Part shown: positions 29,506 through 40,766 of the stretch, in pieces
Position numbering within the stretch: the stretch's first letter is position 1
Layout of the letters: every line of letters starts with the position of its first letter
From: Myxococcales bacterium
Lineage (GTDB): Bacteria; Myxococcota_A; Polyangia; Polyangiales; Houyiibacteriaceae
Assembly (NCBI GenBank): GCA_029863605.1
Contig: JAOTVB010000002.1
Coordinates: 124,001-188,000 of the forward strand
Reading direction: 5' to 3'
Length of the DNA: 64,000 nucleotides
Translations under genes and position numbers: made by a program
The notes under the pieces: model-generated
What the model was told of the DNA's origin: nothing
Databases searched by the model: none
The model's input: only the letters and a program-made list of their open reading frames with translations

Positions 29506-31235
29506 TGGCACACGTACCGGTAGTTCCGATCGGCAAAGAGCGCGCGGCGGTCGTCGATGACGCAACGTTCGATCGCGAAGTCTCGAGCCACGAGCCGCTG
29601 ATCGAGAAATTGAACGCTCGGCGCGCCGAGGTTCGAGCAGGGTGGGGCCCCAAGTACGTCGATCGCGTGCACGAAAAAGGGAAGCTCACGACTCGGGAGC
29701 GCCTCGAGCATCTCAAAGACCCGGGCACGCGGCTGTACGAGGTCGGCACCTTCGTCAATTACGGGATCGACTTCGGCGGCCTCGAATCGCCTGCCGCCGG
29801 CGTCGTGACCGCCTTTGCGCAGATCGAGGGTCGATGGTGCGTCGTCATCGCCAACGACAACACGGTCGCGTCCGGCGCCTGGTGGCCAAAGACGCCGGAG
29901 AAGATCGAGCGTGCCCAGGAGATGGCGCGCCGATTGCGGCTTCCGACGCTCTACCTCGTCGACTGCAGCGGGCTCTACCTTCCCGAGCAAAGAAAGAGCT
30001 TCGCGGGCGCTACCGGAGCTGGACACATTTTTAAGATGAACAGCCTGCTCTCGGCGGAGGGAGTGCCCCAGATTGCTGGTGTGTTCGGCGACTGCATTGC
30101 GGGCGGCGGCTACATGCCGATCATCAGCGACCGCGTCTACATGACCGAGCAAGCGTACATGGTCATTGCGGGTGCAGCGCTCATCAAAGGAGCGAAGAGC
30201 CAGCACATCACCTCGCTCGACATCGGCGGTCCAGAGGTTCACGTCCACCAGTCCGGTTGCGCGGACGAACGCGTACCGGATGATGAGACGTTGATCGCGT
30301 GCTTACGGCGTGAGGTCGCGCGCCTGCCGAGCTCCGGAGCCGCGTTCTATCGCGGAGGCGTCGAGTCGATGGAACCGAGCTACCCGACTTCAGATCTCCC
30401 TGGGTTGATCCCTGTCGACCACCGGCAAGCCTACGAGGCCGAAGAGGTGCTCGCGCGCCTATGCGACCAGAGCCTCTTTTGGGAGGTGCTTCCCTCGGTC
30501 GGCCGCGAGATGATTTGCGGAGTTGCGCGCGTGGGCGGGCTTTACGCCGGATTCGTGCTCAATCGACAGGGGCTGATCGCAGATCCAGAGGCTCCAGCTG
30601 AGCAGCGGCCGGCCGGGATTCTCTACCGCCAAGGCATCGCCAAGATCAGCGCGTTCAGTCGTGCCTGCAATAGTGATGGCCTGCCGCTGATCTGGCTTCA
30701 AGACATCAGCGGGTTCGACATCGGTGCCGAGGCCGAACGTCACGGCCTTCTCGCATACGGTTCAAACCTCATCTACACGAACAGCACCAACGAGATCCCG
30801 ATGTTCACGGTGCTGCTCCGCAAGGCCTCGGGGGCGGGATACTACGCCATGGCGGGGCTCCCCTACGATCCGGTCGTCCAGCTCTCGACCCCGATCTCAC
30901 GGCTCAGTGTCATGGAGGGCCGCACACTGGCGATCGCCTCGTACAACAGCAAGCTCGATGACAACTTCGAGATCATTACCGTAGACCCGAAGGAGCGCGC
31001 CGAGATCGAGAAGAAGATGGCGGATGTCGAAGCGCGGATCGACGCCGACATGGATCCTTACGTTGCCGCCCGACAACTGGACACAGACGAGATCGTTCGA
31101 CTGGACGAGCTGCGCGACTGGCTTCGCGTGCTGGTCGAAATGAGCTACCAGGGCGTCGGCTACCGGCGAGTCAAGAACCCCCGTATTTGGACGATGCACG
31201 ACCTCGATGTGCTCACCAGCGGGGGCCGCGCGTGA
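29505..31235 (+). CDS. Acyl-CoA carboxylase carboxyltransferase subunit
   Basis: [92 protein letters not shown]. Confidence 0.93.
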   Translation: MAHVPVVPIGKERAAVVDDATFDREVSSHEPLIEKLNARRAEVRAGWGPKYVDRVHEKGKLTTRERLEHLKDPGTRLYEVGTFVNYGIDFGGLESPAAGVVTAFAQIEGRWCVVIANDNTVASGAWWPKTPEKIERAQEMARRLRLPTLYLVDCSGLYLPEQRKSFAGATGAGHIFKMNSLLSAEGVPQIAGVFGDCIAGGGYMPIISDRVYMTEQAYMVIAGAALIKGAKSQHITSLDIGGPEVHVHQSGCADERVPDDETLIACLRREVARLPSSGAAFYRGGVESMEPSYPTSDLPGLIPVDHRQAYEAEEVLARLCDQSLFWEVLPSVGREMICGVARVGGLYAGFVLNRQGLIADPEAPAEQRPAGILYRQGIAKISAFSRACNSDGLPLIWLQDISGFDIGAEAERHGLLAYGSNLIYTNSTNEIPMFTVLLRKASGAGYYAMAGLPYDPVVQLSTPISRLSVMEGRTLAIASYNSKLDDNFEIITVDPKERAEIEKKMADVEARIDADMDPYVAARQLDTDEIVRLDELRDWLRVLVEMSYQGVGYRRVKNPRIWTMHDLDVLTSGGRA

Positions 31236-31819
31236 CGCGTGCGTACTTACTAGGCACCGTGCGGCGCGACGCGAACCAGAGCGCGCTCACCTCGCCCACT
31301 GTGGGGATCTTCACGTCGACTGCGCCGGTCGGGGAGCTGGTGTCGGCGGGGCAGGTCATCGGCAGCATCGAGGTCCTCGCGGTAAAGTATGCGTTGCGCG
31401 TACCAAACGGAGTGGCCGGTCGCGTGATGTCGAACGTAGGAGAGGGTCGCACGAGGGTCCCAGTGCAGTACGGGGATGTGCTCTTCACGTTATCGACGGC
31501 TTCTGAGGTCGGCACGACTGCTTCCGCTCTGAGCCGGGCTGCAGGCGTCGAGGCAGAGCTTTCGTTCGTGGCGCCGATGAGTGGTCGGTTTTACAGCCGA
31601 CCCTCCCCAACCGAGGAGGCATTCATCAACGAGGGCGACACCGTTCGAGAGGGCCAGACGGTCGGTCTGCTCGAAGTCATGAAGACATTCAACCGGCTCG
31701 TATACCAGGGCGAGGCGTTGCCCGAATCGGCGGTCGTGCGAAAAATCTTACCTAGTGATGGGAATGATGTCGTGAGAGGCGACGTGATCCTGGCGCTAAA
31801 ACCGATCGGCGGAAAGTAA
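31232..31819 (+). CDS. Biotinyl carrier protein with tandem biotinyl/lipoyl-like domains
   Basis: C-terminal [14 protein letters not shown] biotinylation-like motif; related N-terminal segment [17 protein letters not shown] start overlaps the previous stop. Confidence 0.8.
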   Translation: MTRAYLLGTVRRDANQSALTSPTVGIFTSTAPVGELVSAGQVIGSIEVLAVKYALRVPNGVAGRVMSNVGEGRTRVPVQYGDVLFTLSTASEVGTTASALSRAAGVEAELSFVAPMSGRFYSRPSPTEEAFINEGDTVREGQTVGLLEVMKTFNRLVYQGEALPESAVVRKILPSDGNDVVRGDVILALKPIGGK

Positions 31820-31888
31820 CGTGCCCACGAGCTGAGAGTATCCTCTAGCCATGTTGGCCGTCTTGCTGTGATCCCACTACAGTCCGCC

Positions 31889-33076
31889 ATGGCCAAGGCC
31901 GCGCTGGGCGATCGATCCCTGTTTCCCGATCTGACTTGCGTCGCCTATCTCGCGCACGCGGCGATCGCGCCTCTGTCCGCGCCAGTCCGCGATCGAATTG
32001 CGGAAGTGAGCGCGTCTTACGCACGCGGTGGGATGGCCGGCTTCGGCGAGTGGGCGCCCCGACTCCAACAAGTCCGCAAGGACCTCGCAGCGTTGATCGG
32101 TGCCTCTCCACGCGAGATCGCGTTCGTTTCGAACACGACGCATGGGGTGATCGACATTGCGTTCGGCTTGCGATGGCGAAAAGGCGACAGGGTGCTCCTC
32201 TTCGAGGGCGAATTTCCTGCCAACGTGACCCCATGGCAGCAGGCCGCTCAGGAATTCGGGCTCGAGCTTTGCTGGCACTCGCTCGAGCCATTTCACCGTT
32301 CGGCCGAGGAAGGGCTCTCGGAGCTCGAGCGTGCGCTTGACCGGGGCTTGCGGATCGTCGCGGTCAGCGCGGTGCAATACAAGACCGGCCTCCGCATGCC
32401 GCTGTCTGAGATGGCAGCGCTTTGCCGTCGTCATGGAGCCGAGCTGTTCGTCGACGCCATCCAAGCCGTCGGCGCAACGCCAATCGATGTTTCGTGCGGC
32501 ATCGACTACCTCAGCAGTGGAAGTCACAAGCACCTCATGGGCGCCGAGGGTGCGGGCTTCCTCTACGTCGCCGATAGATGTGCAAGTGGCTGCGATCCAA
32601 GGCTGGCCGGCTGGCTCAGCCACGAGGACCCTATCGAGTTCTTAATTCGTGACGAGCCCAGGCTGCGGTACGACAATCCGCTCAAGACGAGTGCCCAGGT
32701 GTTCGAGATCGGGACGACCAACGTCATGGGTATCGCGGCGCTCGGCGCTTCGGTGGAGTCACTACGCGCGCTTGGGGCCGATGCGATCCACGCTCACGCG
32801 AACGCCTATCTCGACGCCATGGAGCACGGCTTGATCGAACGCGGCTTCATCAGTCATCGATCACGAGCGGCCGCGGCTCGGTCGACATTGCTGAGCATGA
32901 GCACACCCAACGGCGTCCCGCCGACTCGGCTCTCCGCCGAGCTCGGCAAACGAGGCGTGGTGTGCAATACGCCTGACGGCCTCGTCCGTTTCTCTCCCCA
33001 CTGGCCGAATCATCCCGACGAGGTGCCTAAAGTCCTCGGCGCCGTGGATGAAGCTGTGGCCGAGATCCATGGTTGA
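31889..33076 (+). CDS. Class V aminotransferase (PLP, cysteine desulfurase-like fold)
   Basis: ISFVSNTTHGVID-like segment, LFVDAIQAVGATPIDV, DYLSSGSHKHLMGAEGAGFLYV (PLP Lys). Confidence 0.88.
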   Translation: MAKAALGDRSLFPDLTCVAYLAHAAIAPLSAPVRDRIAEVSASYARGGMAGFGEWAPRLQQVRKDLAALIGASPREIAFVSNTTHGVIDIAFGLRWRKGDRVLLFEGEFPANVTPWQQAAQEFGLELCWHSLEPFHRSAEEGLSELERALDRGLRIVAVSAVQYKTGLRMPLSEMAALCRRHGAELFVDAIQAVGATPIDVSCGIDYLSSGSHKHLMGAEGAGFLYVADRCASGCDPRLAGWLSHEDPIEFLIRDEPRLRYDNPLKTSAQVFEIGTTNVMGIAALGASVESLRALGADAIHAHANAYLDAMEHGLIERGFISHRSRAAAARSTLLSMSTPNGVPPTRLSAELGKRGVVCNTPDGLVRFSPHWPNHPDEVPKVLGAVDEAVAEIHG

Positions 33077-33091
33077 GCCTAGGCTCGTCCC

Positions 33092-33613
33092 GTGACCACA
33101 CAGAGCGATCGAAGCTTTTGGATCTTCAATGCGGTCATTTCGACACTTGCCATCGGTTTTCTGGGCTGGCTTTTGGTGCTCCGCGAAGCCGGCGGGGTGA
33201 GCGCCGACCTGCGCTTCATGCCTGGCGTTAACGCCGCGCTCAACGCCACCTCGGCCACCTTGTTGGTTTTGGGCTTTGCGGCGATCCGCAGTGGGCGCCG
33301 TGAGATTCACCAGCGTCTCATGGTCTCGGCCTTCGTTGCATCCGCCGTTTTCTTGGTGGGTTACGTGATCTACCATTACGCGCACGGCGATACGCCGTAC
33401 CAAGGGGTCGGAGCGATCCGAACGTTCTACTTCACCATCTTGATCTCGCACGTGCTTCTGTCGATCGTCATGCTTCCGATGATCCTGACCACGTTTTACC
33501 TCGCGTCACGAGAGCGATTCACAGCCCACAAGCGCCTGGCACGCTGGACGCTCCCGATCTGGCTCTACGTGTCGGTCACGGGGGTGGTGATCTACGTCAT
33601 GCTAGGCGGCTAA
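33092..33613 (+). CDS. DUF420 family membrane protein
   Basis: Four-to-five TM, INAALNATSATLLVLGFAAIRSGRREIHQRLMVSAF...VGYVIYH...YFTILISHVLLSIVMLPMILTTF. Confidence 0.85.
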   Translation: MTTQSDRSFWIFNAVISTLAIGFLGWLLVLREAGGVSADLRFMPGVNAALNATSATLLVLGFAAIRSGRREIHQRLMVSAFVASAVFLVGYVIYHYAHGDTPYQGVGAIRTFYFTILISHVLLSIVMLPMILTTFYLASRERFTAHKRLARWTLPIWLYVSVTGVVIYVMLGG

Positions 33614-33633
33614 CCTTGGGTGTGATCGAGCTG

Positions 33634-34584
33634 CTACTCGTCCCAAAGCGTCCGCGGCGAATACGTCTCTCCTATGAACCAAAACCCGCCGTCGACCATG
33701 CGTTGGTGGTTATCGAGCGCGGCGATTGCATTCATATCAGCCGGCGTAAGCGCCAGGTCGCGCGCTGCCCAGTTCTCGGCGATCCGCCCAGCGTGGGTCG
33801 ACTTCGGGATCACGCTCGTCCCTCGAGCTAGCGCCCAAGCGATCAGAACCTGGCCTGGTGTAGCTCCGTGTGCCTCGGCGATCTTCACGATGGTCGGGTG
33901 TCGCGTGAGCAAGATGCGGTCCTCGCGGCCGAGCATGGCGGCCGAGTCCGGAGACCCCAGGGGAGAATATGCAGTGACTGCAACGCCCAGGTCTCTACAC
34001 TCTCTCAGCAGCTCGTTCTGTTGAAGATAGGGATGAAGCTCGATCTGGTTGACTGCCGGGGTGCGACCGGTCGCATCACGTACCTGTTCGATCTTGCGCT
34101 TGCTGAAGTTCGATACGCCGATTTCCCGCACGAGACCTTGCTCGTCGGCTTCCAGCATGGCCGCCCAAGTCGATTCCAGAGGAATCGCCGACAAAGAAAG
34201 AAAGTCTTCCGGGCCCCGCGGGAGCTCAACCCCGTGCCGGAGGGCCACGGGCCAATGGATGAGATAGAGGTCGAGGTAGTCGAGTCGGAGTTTCTTCAAG
34301 CTCGTTTCGAGCGCACTTCGCACGTGCTCGGGCGCATGAGAATCGTTCCAGAGCTTGCTGGTGATCCACAATTCCGTGCGTTTGACGTCGCCTGCCCGAA
34401 AGGCGTCGGTGACCGCACGCCCGATCTCTTCCTCGTTTTGATAGATCGCCGCGCAATCGATGTGTCGATAGCCGACCTCGATCGCCGATCGAACCGCTCC
34501 GTAAACCGCTTCAGGCTCCGATTTCCAGGTGCCGAGGCCGAGAGCCGGCATCGTCGTTCCACTGCTCAGCTTTTGAGTTTTCAT
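33634..34584 (-). CDS. Aldo/keto reductase
   Basis: MPALGLGTWKSEPEAVYGAVRSAIEVGYRHIDCAAIYQNEEEIG, LDYLDLYLIHWPVA, VIPKSTHAGRIAEN. Confidence 0.95.
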   Translation of the reverse strand: MKTQKLSSGTTMPALGLGTWKSEPEAVYGAVRSAIEVGYRHIDCAAIYQNEEEIGRAVTDAFRAGDVKRTELWITSKLWNDSHAPEHVRSALETSLKKLRLDYLDLYLIHWPVALRHGVELPRGPEDFLSLSAIPLESTWAAMLEADEQGLVREIGVSNFSKRKIEQVRDATGRTPAVNQIELHPYLQQNELLRECRDLGVAVTAYSPLGSPDSAAMLGREDRILLTRHPTIVKIAEAHGATPGQVLIAWALARGTSVIPKSTHAGRIAENWAARDLALTPADMNAIAALDNHQRMVDGGFWFIGETYSPRTLWDE

Positions 34585-34597
34585 CGATGTCCGTGCG

Positions 34598-34849
34598 TCA
34601 GCTCTTTCTCACGAGACGATAGGCCCAGAGGACCACGAGTGCGCCGAGGATTGCGATGACGAAGCTGCGCATGTTGAACCCCGTCACTTTGCCGAAACCG
34701 AGAGCCGTTCCCACGAATCCGCCCGCGACAGCCCCGACGATACCAAGGGCCGTCGTTTTCAGAAGGCCACCGGCGTCGTCGCCCGGCATGAAAACTTTTG
34801 CGAGGGCTCCCGCGATGAGCCCGAAAATCACCCAAGACACAATCCCCAT
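34598..34849 (-). CDS. GlsB/YeaQ/YmgE family stress-response membrane protein
   Basis: MGIVSWVIFGLIAGALAKVFMPGDDAGGLLKTTALGIVGAVAGGFVG. Confidence 0.92.
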   Translation of the reverse strand: MGIVSWVIFGLIAGALAKVFMPGDDAGGLLKTTALGIVGAVAGGFVGTALGFGKVTGFNMRSFVIAILGALVVLWAYRLVRKS

Positions 34850-34929
34850 GTCACGCCTCCTAGCGGCGTAGTGTCGATCATCGAACTCGAAAGGTAAAGG
34901 AGAAGGCGGCGCCGTAGCGTGCGGGCTCG

Positions 34930-36015
34930 TCAGACCTCGACCCCGATTGCGTCTTGCACGCGCGCGACTCCCGCGTCGCTGGCAAGCTCGACGAGTCCCG
35001 TAGCCAACCGCTTTGGCAACAACGGACCTTGGTAGACGAACGCCGTGTAGACTTGCACCAGGGTGGCGCCCGCTCGGATTCTCGCCCACGCCTGTTCGGC
35101 GGTTTCGATCCCTCCGACCGAGATCAACACCAATCGATCGCCGGTTCTCCGGCGCAATCGTTTCAGCACTGCGAGAGAGCGACGTTCGATCGGCGGACCG
35201 CTCAGGCCGCCGGCCCCGCATTTTTCGACGCGCGCCGGGTTGCTGTCGAGCTCGTCTCTCCCGATGGTGGTGTTGGTCGCGATCACCCCGTCGAGCCCGA
35301 GCTCGATCGCCAGGTCAGCCACTTCATCGATGTCTTCGTCCGCCAAGTCAGGGGCGATCTTCACGAGCAGGGGGACCCGGCGCGTCGGGGACGCTTCACG
35401 AAGCGCTTCACGAACCGCTATGAGCAGCGGGCGGAGCTTCTTGGTTGCCTGGAGGTCGCGCAGTCCCGGCGTGTTCGGTGAGCTGACATTGACGACGACG
35501 TAGTCGGCGCAGGCGCCCACCCGTCTGGCGCTCGAGACGTAGTCGGCAATCGCATCGGATTCCGGAACGACCTTGGTTTTCCCTATGTTCACGCCAACGA
35601 TCGTTTGATGGGGTCGGCTGAGTCGCTTCACGGCGTCGGCCGAACCACGGTTGTTGAACCCCATGCGGTTGATGAGAGCGCGGTCACGGGGGAGCCGAAA
35701 CAACCTCGGCCTGGGATTGCCTGGTTGGGCTTGCCCCGTCAGCGTTCCAACCTCGACGAAGCCGAATCCAAGCGCGCCAAGCGCCTCGTAGCCGACCGCG
35801 TCTTTGTCGAAGCCCGCTGCAAGCCCGACGGGGTTCGGAAACTCGAGGCCGAGCGCATGAACCCGGACGCGCTCGGAGCCGACCAGCATGCATCGTCGGA
35901 GCCAAGGGCCGACCCCCGGAATCGCGGCAAACCATCGCAGGCAAGCAAACGTGAAGTGATGTGCGGCCTCGGCTGGCAGCAGGTAGAGGAGCGGGCGAAT
36001 CAGCGCGCGGTACAC
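34930..36015 (-). CDS. pyrD: Dihydroorotate dehydrogenase, class 2
   Basis: [77 protein letters not shown] start chosen. Confidence 0.93.
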   Translation of the reverse strand: MYRALIRPLLYLLPAEAAHHFTFACLRWFAAIPGVGPWLRRCMLVGSERVRVHALGLEFPNPVGLAAGFDKDAVGYEALGALGFGFVEVGTLTGQAQPGNPRPRLFRLPRDRALINRMGFNNRGSADAVKRLSRPHQTIVGVNIGKTKVVPESDAIADYVSSARRVGACADYVVVNVSSPNTPGLRDLQATKKLRPLLIAVREALREASPTRRVPLLVKIAPDLADEDIDEVADLAIELGLDGVIATNTTIGRDELDSNPARVEKCGAGGLSGPPIERRSLAVLKRLRRRTGDRLVLISVGGIETAEQAWARIRAGATLVQVYTAFVYQGPLLPKRLATGLVELASDAGVARVQDAIGVEV

Positions 36016-36022
36016 GGTCCCC

Positions 36023-37084
36023 TCAACGGGCGAGTGCCGACCATATCGCGTCGTCTCCAAGGCGTTGACCGATTCGTACGTCGAAGGGCTCTTCGATCGG
36101 CCCCAGGATCGCTGGGTCTCCTGAATGCACGTTTCGAAGAGCATCCCGACACTGTGCGACGGCTGCGGCGCTCATGCGGCCGAGCGGCGCGCGGCTTGCT
36201 GAGGTGATCATGCCGAGCCCCGCCATCATCGTCTTCAAAGGAACCGGGTTACGAAACTTGTCGGTCACTTCGACACTCTGGCCGTTGGGAAGGGGGCGCA
36301 CGCTGGTCACTTGGCAGGTTACGAGAGCAAGGATCGGTGAGAGTGCCGCTGCAAGCCGGTCAGTCTCCTCGAGGTCGTTGGCTTCCTGTGCGCGTACCAT
36401 CGAGCTCAACGTGCCTGGCACGAGGTTCGACATCACGCTGATGACTCCAGACGCGCGAATCTCCGGGTCGCGCATCATCGTGAGGGTCATGTCGTCGTCG
36501 CCTGATAGAATACCCAATGCCGGCCCTGCGAGCTTACGATCGAGGCGCATTCGATCGACGTCCCCGGTGGCCTGCTTGACGGCGGGGACACGTCGCGGGT
36601 GGTTCAGGTGCAGCACAGCGAGGTCCGCCGACGAAAGCTCGCACCCGGTTCGGCCGGGAATGATGTACGGAACGATGGGAATGTCCGCGACCTCGTCGAG
36701 GATGCGCTCGTAGTATTCCGCGCGGAGCTCGAGGCTAGACGGCCCGTTGTAGTAGCAGTCGACCAGGAGTGCTGCAGTCGCCCCAACATCCTTGGCGTGT
36801 GCCGTCCCGCGTATCGCCTCCTTCGTGTTGTTGCTTCCCGTCCCGGCGAGCACGCCCGCACGCGCTTCGACGACCCGGACTGCGGCATCGATCACCGCGT
36901 CGTGCTCCTGCCAGGATAGGGTCGGCGACTCGCCCGTGGTTCCGCATGGAACGACACCATCGACGCCCTCGCTGAGCTGAAACTCGATCAGGCGTCGCAA
37001 GGCTTCGTGATCGACCTGCTGGTCTGTCGAAAACGGAGTCACCAATGCAGTCCACACACCGTGGGGTCGGAAGGTCCCGCTCAT
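36023..37084 (-). CDS. dapA: 4-hydroxy-tetrahydrodipicolinate synthase
   Basis: [78 protein letters not shown]; only this part of ORF 36023..37927 is supported. Confidence 0.92.
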   Translation of the reverse strand: MSGTFRPHGVWTALVTPFSTDQQVDHEALRRLIEFQLSEGVDGVVPCGTTGESPTLSWQEHDAVIDAAVRVVEARAGVLAGTGSNNTKEAIRGTAHAKDVGATAALLVDCYYNGPSSLELRAEYYERILDEVADIPIVPYIIPGRTGCELSSADLAVLHLNHPRRVPAVKQATGDVDRMRLDRKLAGPALGILSGDDDMTLTMMRDPEIRASGVISVMSNLVPGTLSSMVRAQEANDLEETDRLAAALSPILALVTCQVTSVRPLPNGQSVEVTDKFRNPVPLKTMMAGLGMITSASRAPLGRMSAAAVAQCRDALRNVHSGDPAILGPIEEPFDVRIGQRLGDDAIWSALAR

Positions 37085-37168
37085 GCCCGGGACCTTAGCG
37101 TTTTTCGGACCAAAGGAAAGCGGCTTTGTGCTTGACCCCAAACCCGAAAAAGCCCACCAACGGCGGAC

Positions 37169-38890
37169 ATGGCAGCCGTCGCCGCAGCTCTGATCCTCGG
37201 TGCGTTCGCCCTCGCGTACCGCTTCTACGCGCGATTCCTGGGTGAGCGCATCTACGACGATCGCGAGGACTTCGCCACGCCGGCGCACGAGCTCGAAGAC
37301 GGCATGGACTACGTCCCAACGCAACGCGCGGTCTTGTTCGGCCACCACTTCACGTCGATTGCGGGTGCAGCGCCGATCATCGGTCCTTGCGTTGCCGCGT
37401 ATTGGGGTTGGGGACCGGCGCTCGCATGGGTGGTCCTTGGAACGATCTTCATGGGCGCGGCTCACGACTTCGGCGCGTTGGTGGCAAGCGTGCGCGAGAA
37501 GGGGCGGTCTGTCGCCGACATTACGGCCAATACGATGAGCCGGCGCGCTCGCATCTTGTTCATGTGTTTTGTGTTGGTGTTGATCTGGCTCGTGCTGGCG
37601 GTTTTCGCGATGGCGATCGCCGGTCTCTTCGTCAGCCAGCCCACGAGCGTAATCCCGATCAACATACAAATCATCGTCGCGATCATCATCGGTTGGTTGG
37701 TCTACAAACGGAAGGTGAAGCTGCTCGTTCCGTCCCTCATCGCCCTCGCCGTGCTCTACTTCTTCGTGTGGGTAGGGACCAAAGTGCCAGTGGATTTCGT
37801 GGCGATGGGATTCGACGAGCACGGGGTCACGACGGCATGGATCTTCTTCCTGTTGGTATATTCCGCGATCGCGAGCTTGCTGCCGGTGTGGCTTCTTCTG
37901 CAGCCGCGGGACTACATCAACAGCCATCAGCTATTGGTCGGCCTCGGGCTCCTGTTCTTGGGCGTTTTGATCGCGCATCCCCATTTCGATGCGCCGGTCT
38001 TTCGGACTGCTGAGAAAGGGGCTCCGCCAATCTTTCCCATTTTGTTCGTGACGATCGCCTGCGGCGCGATCAGCGGCTTCCACGGGCTGGTCGCCTCGGG
38101 TACGACTTCCAAGCAGGTCAATCGTCTTTCGGATACGCGCATGATTGGATACGGCGGCATGCTCGGCGAAGGCTCGTTGGCGCTGGCCTCGACACTCGCC
38201 GCCGTTGCGGGCATCGGGTTGGTGGGAGCCTGTGCTCTTCCAGGCCAAGGCGCGGTCGAGAACCTGAGCTGGGCGGTCTACTACGACAGCTGGGAACACG
38301 CCGGTGGCAACAAAGCCGCCGCCTTCGTGCTCGGCGGCGGCGCGTTCCTCGAGGCGGTCGGGTTGTCGGCGGAGCTATCGCGAACATTGATGGCAGTGTT
38401 GGTCATCGCGTTTGCAGCGACCTCCCTCGATACAGCCGTGCGCATTCAACGCTTCATTCTCGCCGAGCTCGGCACCGCCATGCGCTTCAAGCCGCTCACG
38501 AACCCCTACATCGCGACCCTGGGGGCAATCGTGCCGGCGATGTACCTCGCCCTGGCGGAGACTCCCGACCCCGCAACAGGTAAGGCGAAGGCAGTCGGCT
38601 GGGTCTTGTGGCCGATTTTTGGCGCAAGCAATCAGCTTCTTGCCGCGCTCACGTTGATGACACTGTCTCTCTACTTCTTCGCCAGGAAGAGAAACGTCTG
38701 GCCGTTGGTGATCCCCATGGTGCTCGTGATGTCGGTTGCAGGCCTGGCCCTGCTCACCAACCTTCAAGACTTCGTCGCACAAGGCAACGTACCGCTCGTC
38801 GCCCTCGCATCGCTGATGTTGGTACTTTTGCTGTGGATGGTGGTCGAAGGAATCATCGCAGCCCGAAAAAGCGTGAGCTTACGACGCTGA
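37169..38890 (+). CDS. cstA: Carbon starvation protein A-type transporter
   Basis: Multi-TM; LFGHHFTSIAGAAPIIGPCVAAYWGWGPALAWVVLGTIFMGAAHDFGALVASVREKG, GASNQLLAALTL. Confidence 0.94.
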   Translation: MAAVAAALILGAFALAYRFYARFLGERIYDDREDFATPAHELEDGMDYVPTQRAVLFGHHFTSIAGAAPIIGPCVAAYWGWGPALAWVVLGTIFMGAAHDFGALVASVREKGRSVADITANTMSRRARILFMCFVLVLIWLVLAVFAMAIAGLFVSQPTSVIPINIQIIVAIIIGWLVYKRKVKLLVPSLIALAVLYFFVWVGTKVPVDFVAMGFDEHGVTTAWIFFLLVYSAIASLLPVWLLLQPRDYINSHQLLVGLGLLFLGVLIAHPHFDAPVFRTAEKGAPPIFPILFVTIACGAISGFHGLVASGTTSKQVNRLSDTRMIGYGGMLGEGSLALASTLAAVAGIGLVGACALPGQGAVENLSWAVYYDSWEHAGGNKAAAFVLGGGAFLEAVGLSAELSRTLMAVLVIAFAATSLDTAVRIQRFILAELGTAMRFKPLTNPYIATLGAIVPAMYLALAETPDPATGKAKAVGWVLWPIFGASNQLLAALTLMTLSLYFFARKRNVWPLVIPMVLVMSVAGLALLTNLQDFVAQGNVPLVALASLMLVLLLWMVVEGIIAARKSVSLRR

Positions 38891-38945
38891 CACGGCCGCT
38901 CACCCTTTACACAGACGCCAAGAACCAACGAGTGCAGTGACAGCG

Positions 38946-39818
38946 TCAGAGACTCAAGAGCTCGTTGGCATTCACGCCGAGCACGCGATCGATTTCGCCT
39001 GAGCTGATGGGGAGACGTTCGACCCAACCCTTGATGTGGCTGTAGTCGTAAAGGTCATGGTCGTGCTCGGCGTGAAATCCGTAGGGTGCGTCGGTCCCGT
39101 AGAGCGCGCGCTCTGAGCCCACGGCCGCCACTGCCCGCCTTGCGAGCGCTTCATCGAGATAGGGGCTCGACAGGTCGAGCGAAAGGTTCGGGTAGCCTCG
39201 CATTTTCGTCCACGCCCGCTGAAAGTGCGGCATGCCGGCGTGCGCGAAAATCATGCGGAGCTTCGGAAACTTCTCGGCGATCCATTGCCACTCACCTCGC
39301 TTGCCAAAACCAAGATGAATCAAGACCGGCAGACCGAGCTCCTCGCACCGTCGAAAGATCGCTTCGCCTTCTGGGATCTCCCAACCATGCCAGTGTGGGT
39401 GGAGCTTCACGCCGACATAACCCGGCTCTGACCGCCAGCGTTCAAGCTCCTGGAGCTGGTCGCCCGTGGCCCGAGGATTCAGAAAAATCCAGCCGACGAA
39501 CAGGTCCGGGTGTGCACGCAGCACGGCAGCTACTTGAGAATTGTCGGGCTCACTGTAGATCTCGTAGATCTTGCCTTTCAGCTTGAGATTGCCGTCCTTC
39601 ATGAACGTGCGCTGCAGCACGTTGGCCAGGCTGTGGGCCGGCGAGCACATGAGTGCGCGAACGAAGCTGAGGAGGCCGGTGGGCGTCTCGGGCAGCGGGT
39701 CGTTCATGGTCGGGATCAGCGCGACCTTGTCTACACCATGTGACAACATTTGCGCGCGCATCGGTTCGACCTCGAACATGCGAGGCTCGAAGTGTGCGTG
39801 GATGTCCAGAACGGTCAT
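38946..39818 (-). CDS. Amidohydrolase family (TIM-barrel) protein
   Basis: MTVLDIHAHFEPRMF, GVKLHPHWHGWEI, LPVLIHLGFGKRGEW, MIFAHAGMPH, ALYGTDAPYG. Confidence 0.87.
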   Translation of the reverse strand: MTVLDIHAHFEPRMFEVEPMRAQMLSHGVDKVALIPTMNDPLPETPTGLLSFVRALMCSPAHSLANVLQRTFMKDGNLKLKGKIYEIYSEPDNSQVAAVLRAHPDLFVGWIFLNPRATGDQLQELERWRSEPGYVGVKLHPHWHGWEIPEGEAIFRRCEELGLPVLIHLGFGKRGEWQWIAEKFPKLRMIFAHAGMPHFQRAWTKMRGYPNLSLDLSSPYLDEALARRAVAAVGSERALYGTDAPYGFHAEHDHDLYDYSHIKGWVERLPISSGEIDRVLGVNANELLSL

Positions 39819-39940
39819 AGTGTGGGCGATTCTGTCACAGATCGTCCACCGGCGTACAGGGTCTAGAGGGCCTAGAGGGACCGGAGGGCATCCGTAGCCT
39901 TGGGCTTGGCAAATCGAAGGCGCGTCCCTAGACTCCCCCG

Positions 39941-40708
39941 ATGGCGGTCGATGCACAGAGCCTGGTTCGGCGCGCCGCGCGCGGGACCACTTGGGCACAG
40001 TTCGTCGATTACATGTCTCCCGCCCTTTACGAGGTGATGCCGCTGCGGTCCATCTTTGTACAGGGCAAGGAGTTCATCTCTAACGGTCTCGATTCGGCTC
40101 GGTTTGCGCAAGCGCGACAACAAGTCGAGGCATGGCTCCAAGACCAAGGTGGGGGCATTCAGCTCGGCGCGGGCTCAAAGCGCGACGGCGAGCAGTGCCT
40201 GTCCGATCTTCGGGAGGATGCGCGCCGCGCTATTGGTCAGCAGATCCTCGAGCTTTATTTCGGCCAGATTTTCACGAGCGACCATGCAATCCTCGATCTG
40301 CGCGCCGAGTCCTTCGCGGCCGCAGAGGAGGGCATCTTGTGGCGGCCGCGGTCGATCTACCTCGAGTGGCAGCCCGAATTTCTAAGGGGCCTGCGCGATC
40401 TTTACGCCGGGTTCTACCTCGATGACGACCCAAGATTCGAACGCGGTTTGGACGGGCTGAATCTCGAAGAGGCAGGCGATTTGCTGGTAAGCCATCTCGG
40501 CAACGGCGATCAGCGCAGCGTTCGATTCGAGATGAGTGTGTTTCAGTCGAGCTTCCATCAAATGTTCCTGCGTTGCCGAGATAGGGGTATCTCCCTGCAC
40601 CGGAACTTCGTCGCGCTAGGCACCTACTTGGTGTGCCTCTACCACGTACTTGAGACCCTCGATCTAGAGCTTGACGTCCGTGCCGCGTTCGAGCGGATTC
40701 ATGCATGA
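39941..40708 (+). CDS. Conserved-looking helical protein of unknown function, first gene of ArsA-pair operon
   Basis: 255-aa ORF, no family recognised; next ORF begins at or near its stop. Confidence 0.6.
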   Translation: MAVDAQSLVRRAARGTTWAQFVDYMSPALYEVMPLRSIFVQGKEFISNGLDSARFAQARQQVEAWLQDQGGGIQLGAGSKRDGEQCLSDLREDARRAIGQQILELYFGQIFTSDHAILDLRAESFAAAEEGILWRPRSIYLEWQPEFLRGLRDLYAGFYLDDDPRFERGLDGLNLEEAGDLLVSHLGNGDQRSVRFEMSVFQSSFHQMFLRCRDRGISLHRNFVALGTYLVCLYHVLETLDLELDVRAAFERIHA

Positions 40709-40766
40709 GCGTGTTAGAACAGATCCTCGGCAATGGCTCTGGACCCTGTTAGGCTCGCATCTACCC

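Noticed and set aside
37085-37927. N-terminal 280-aa extension of the dapA ORF (ORF 36023..37927)
   Set aside because: Antisense to the start of cstA; dapA homology begins at the Met at 37084.
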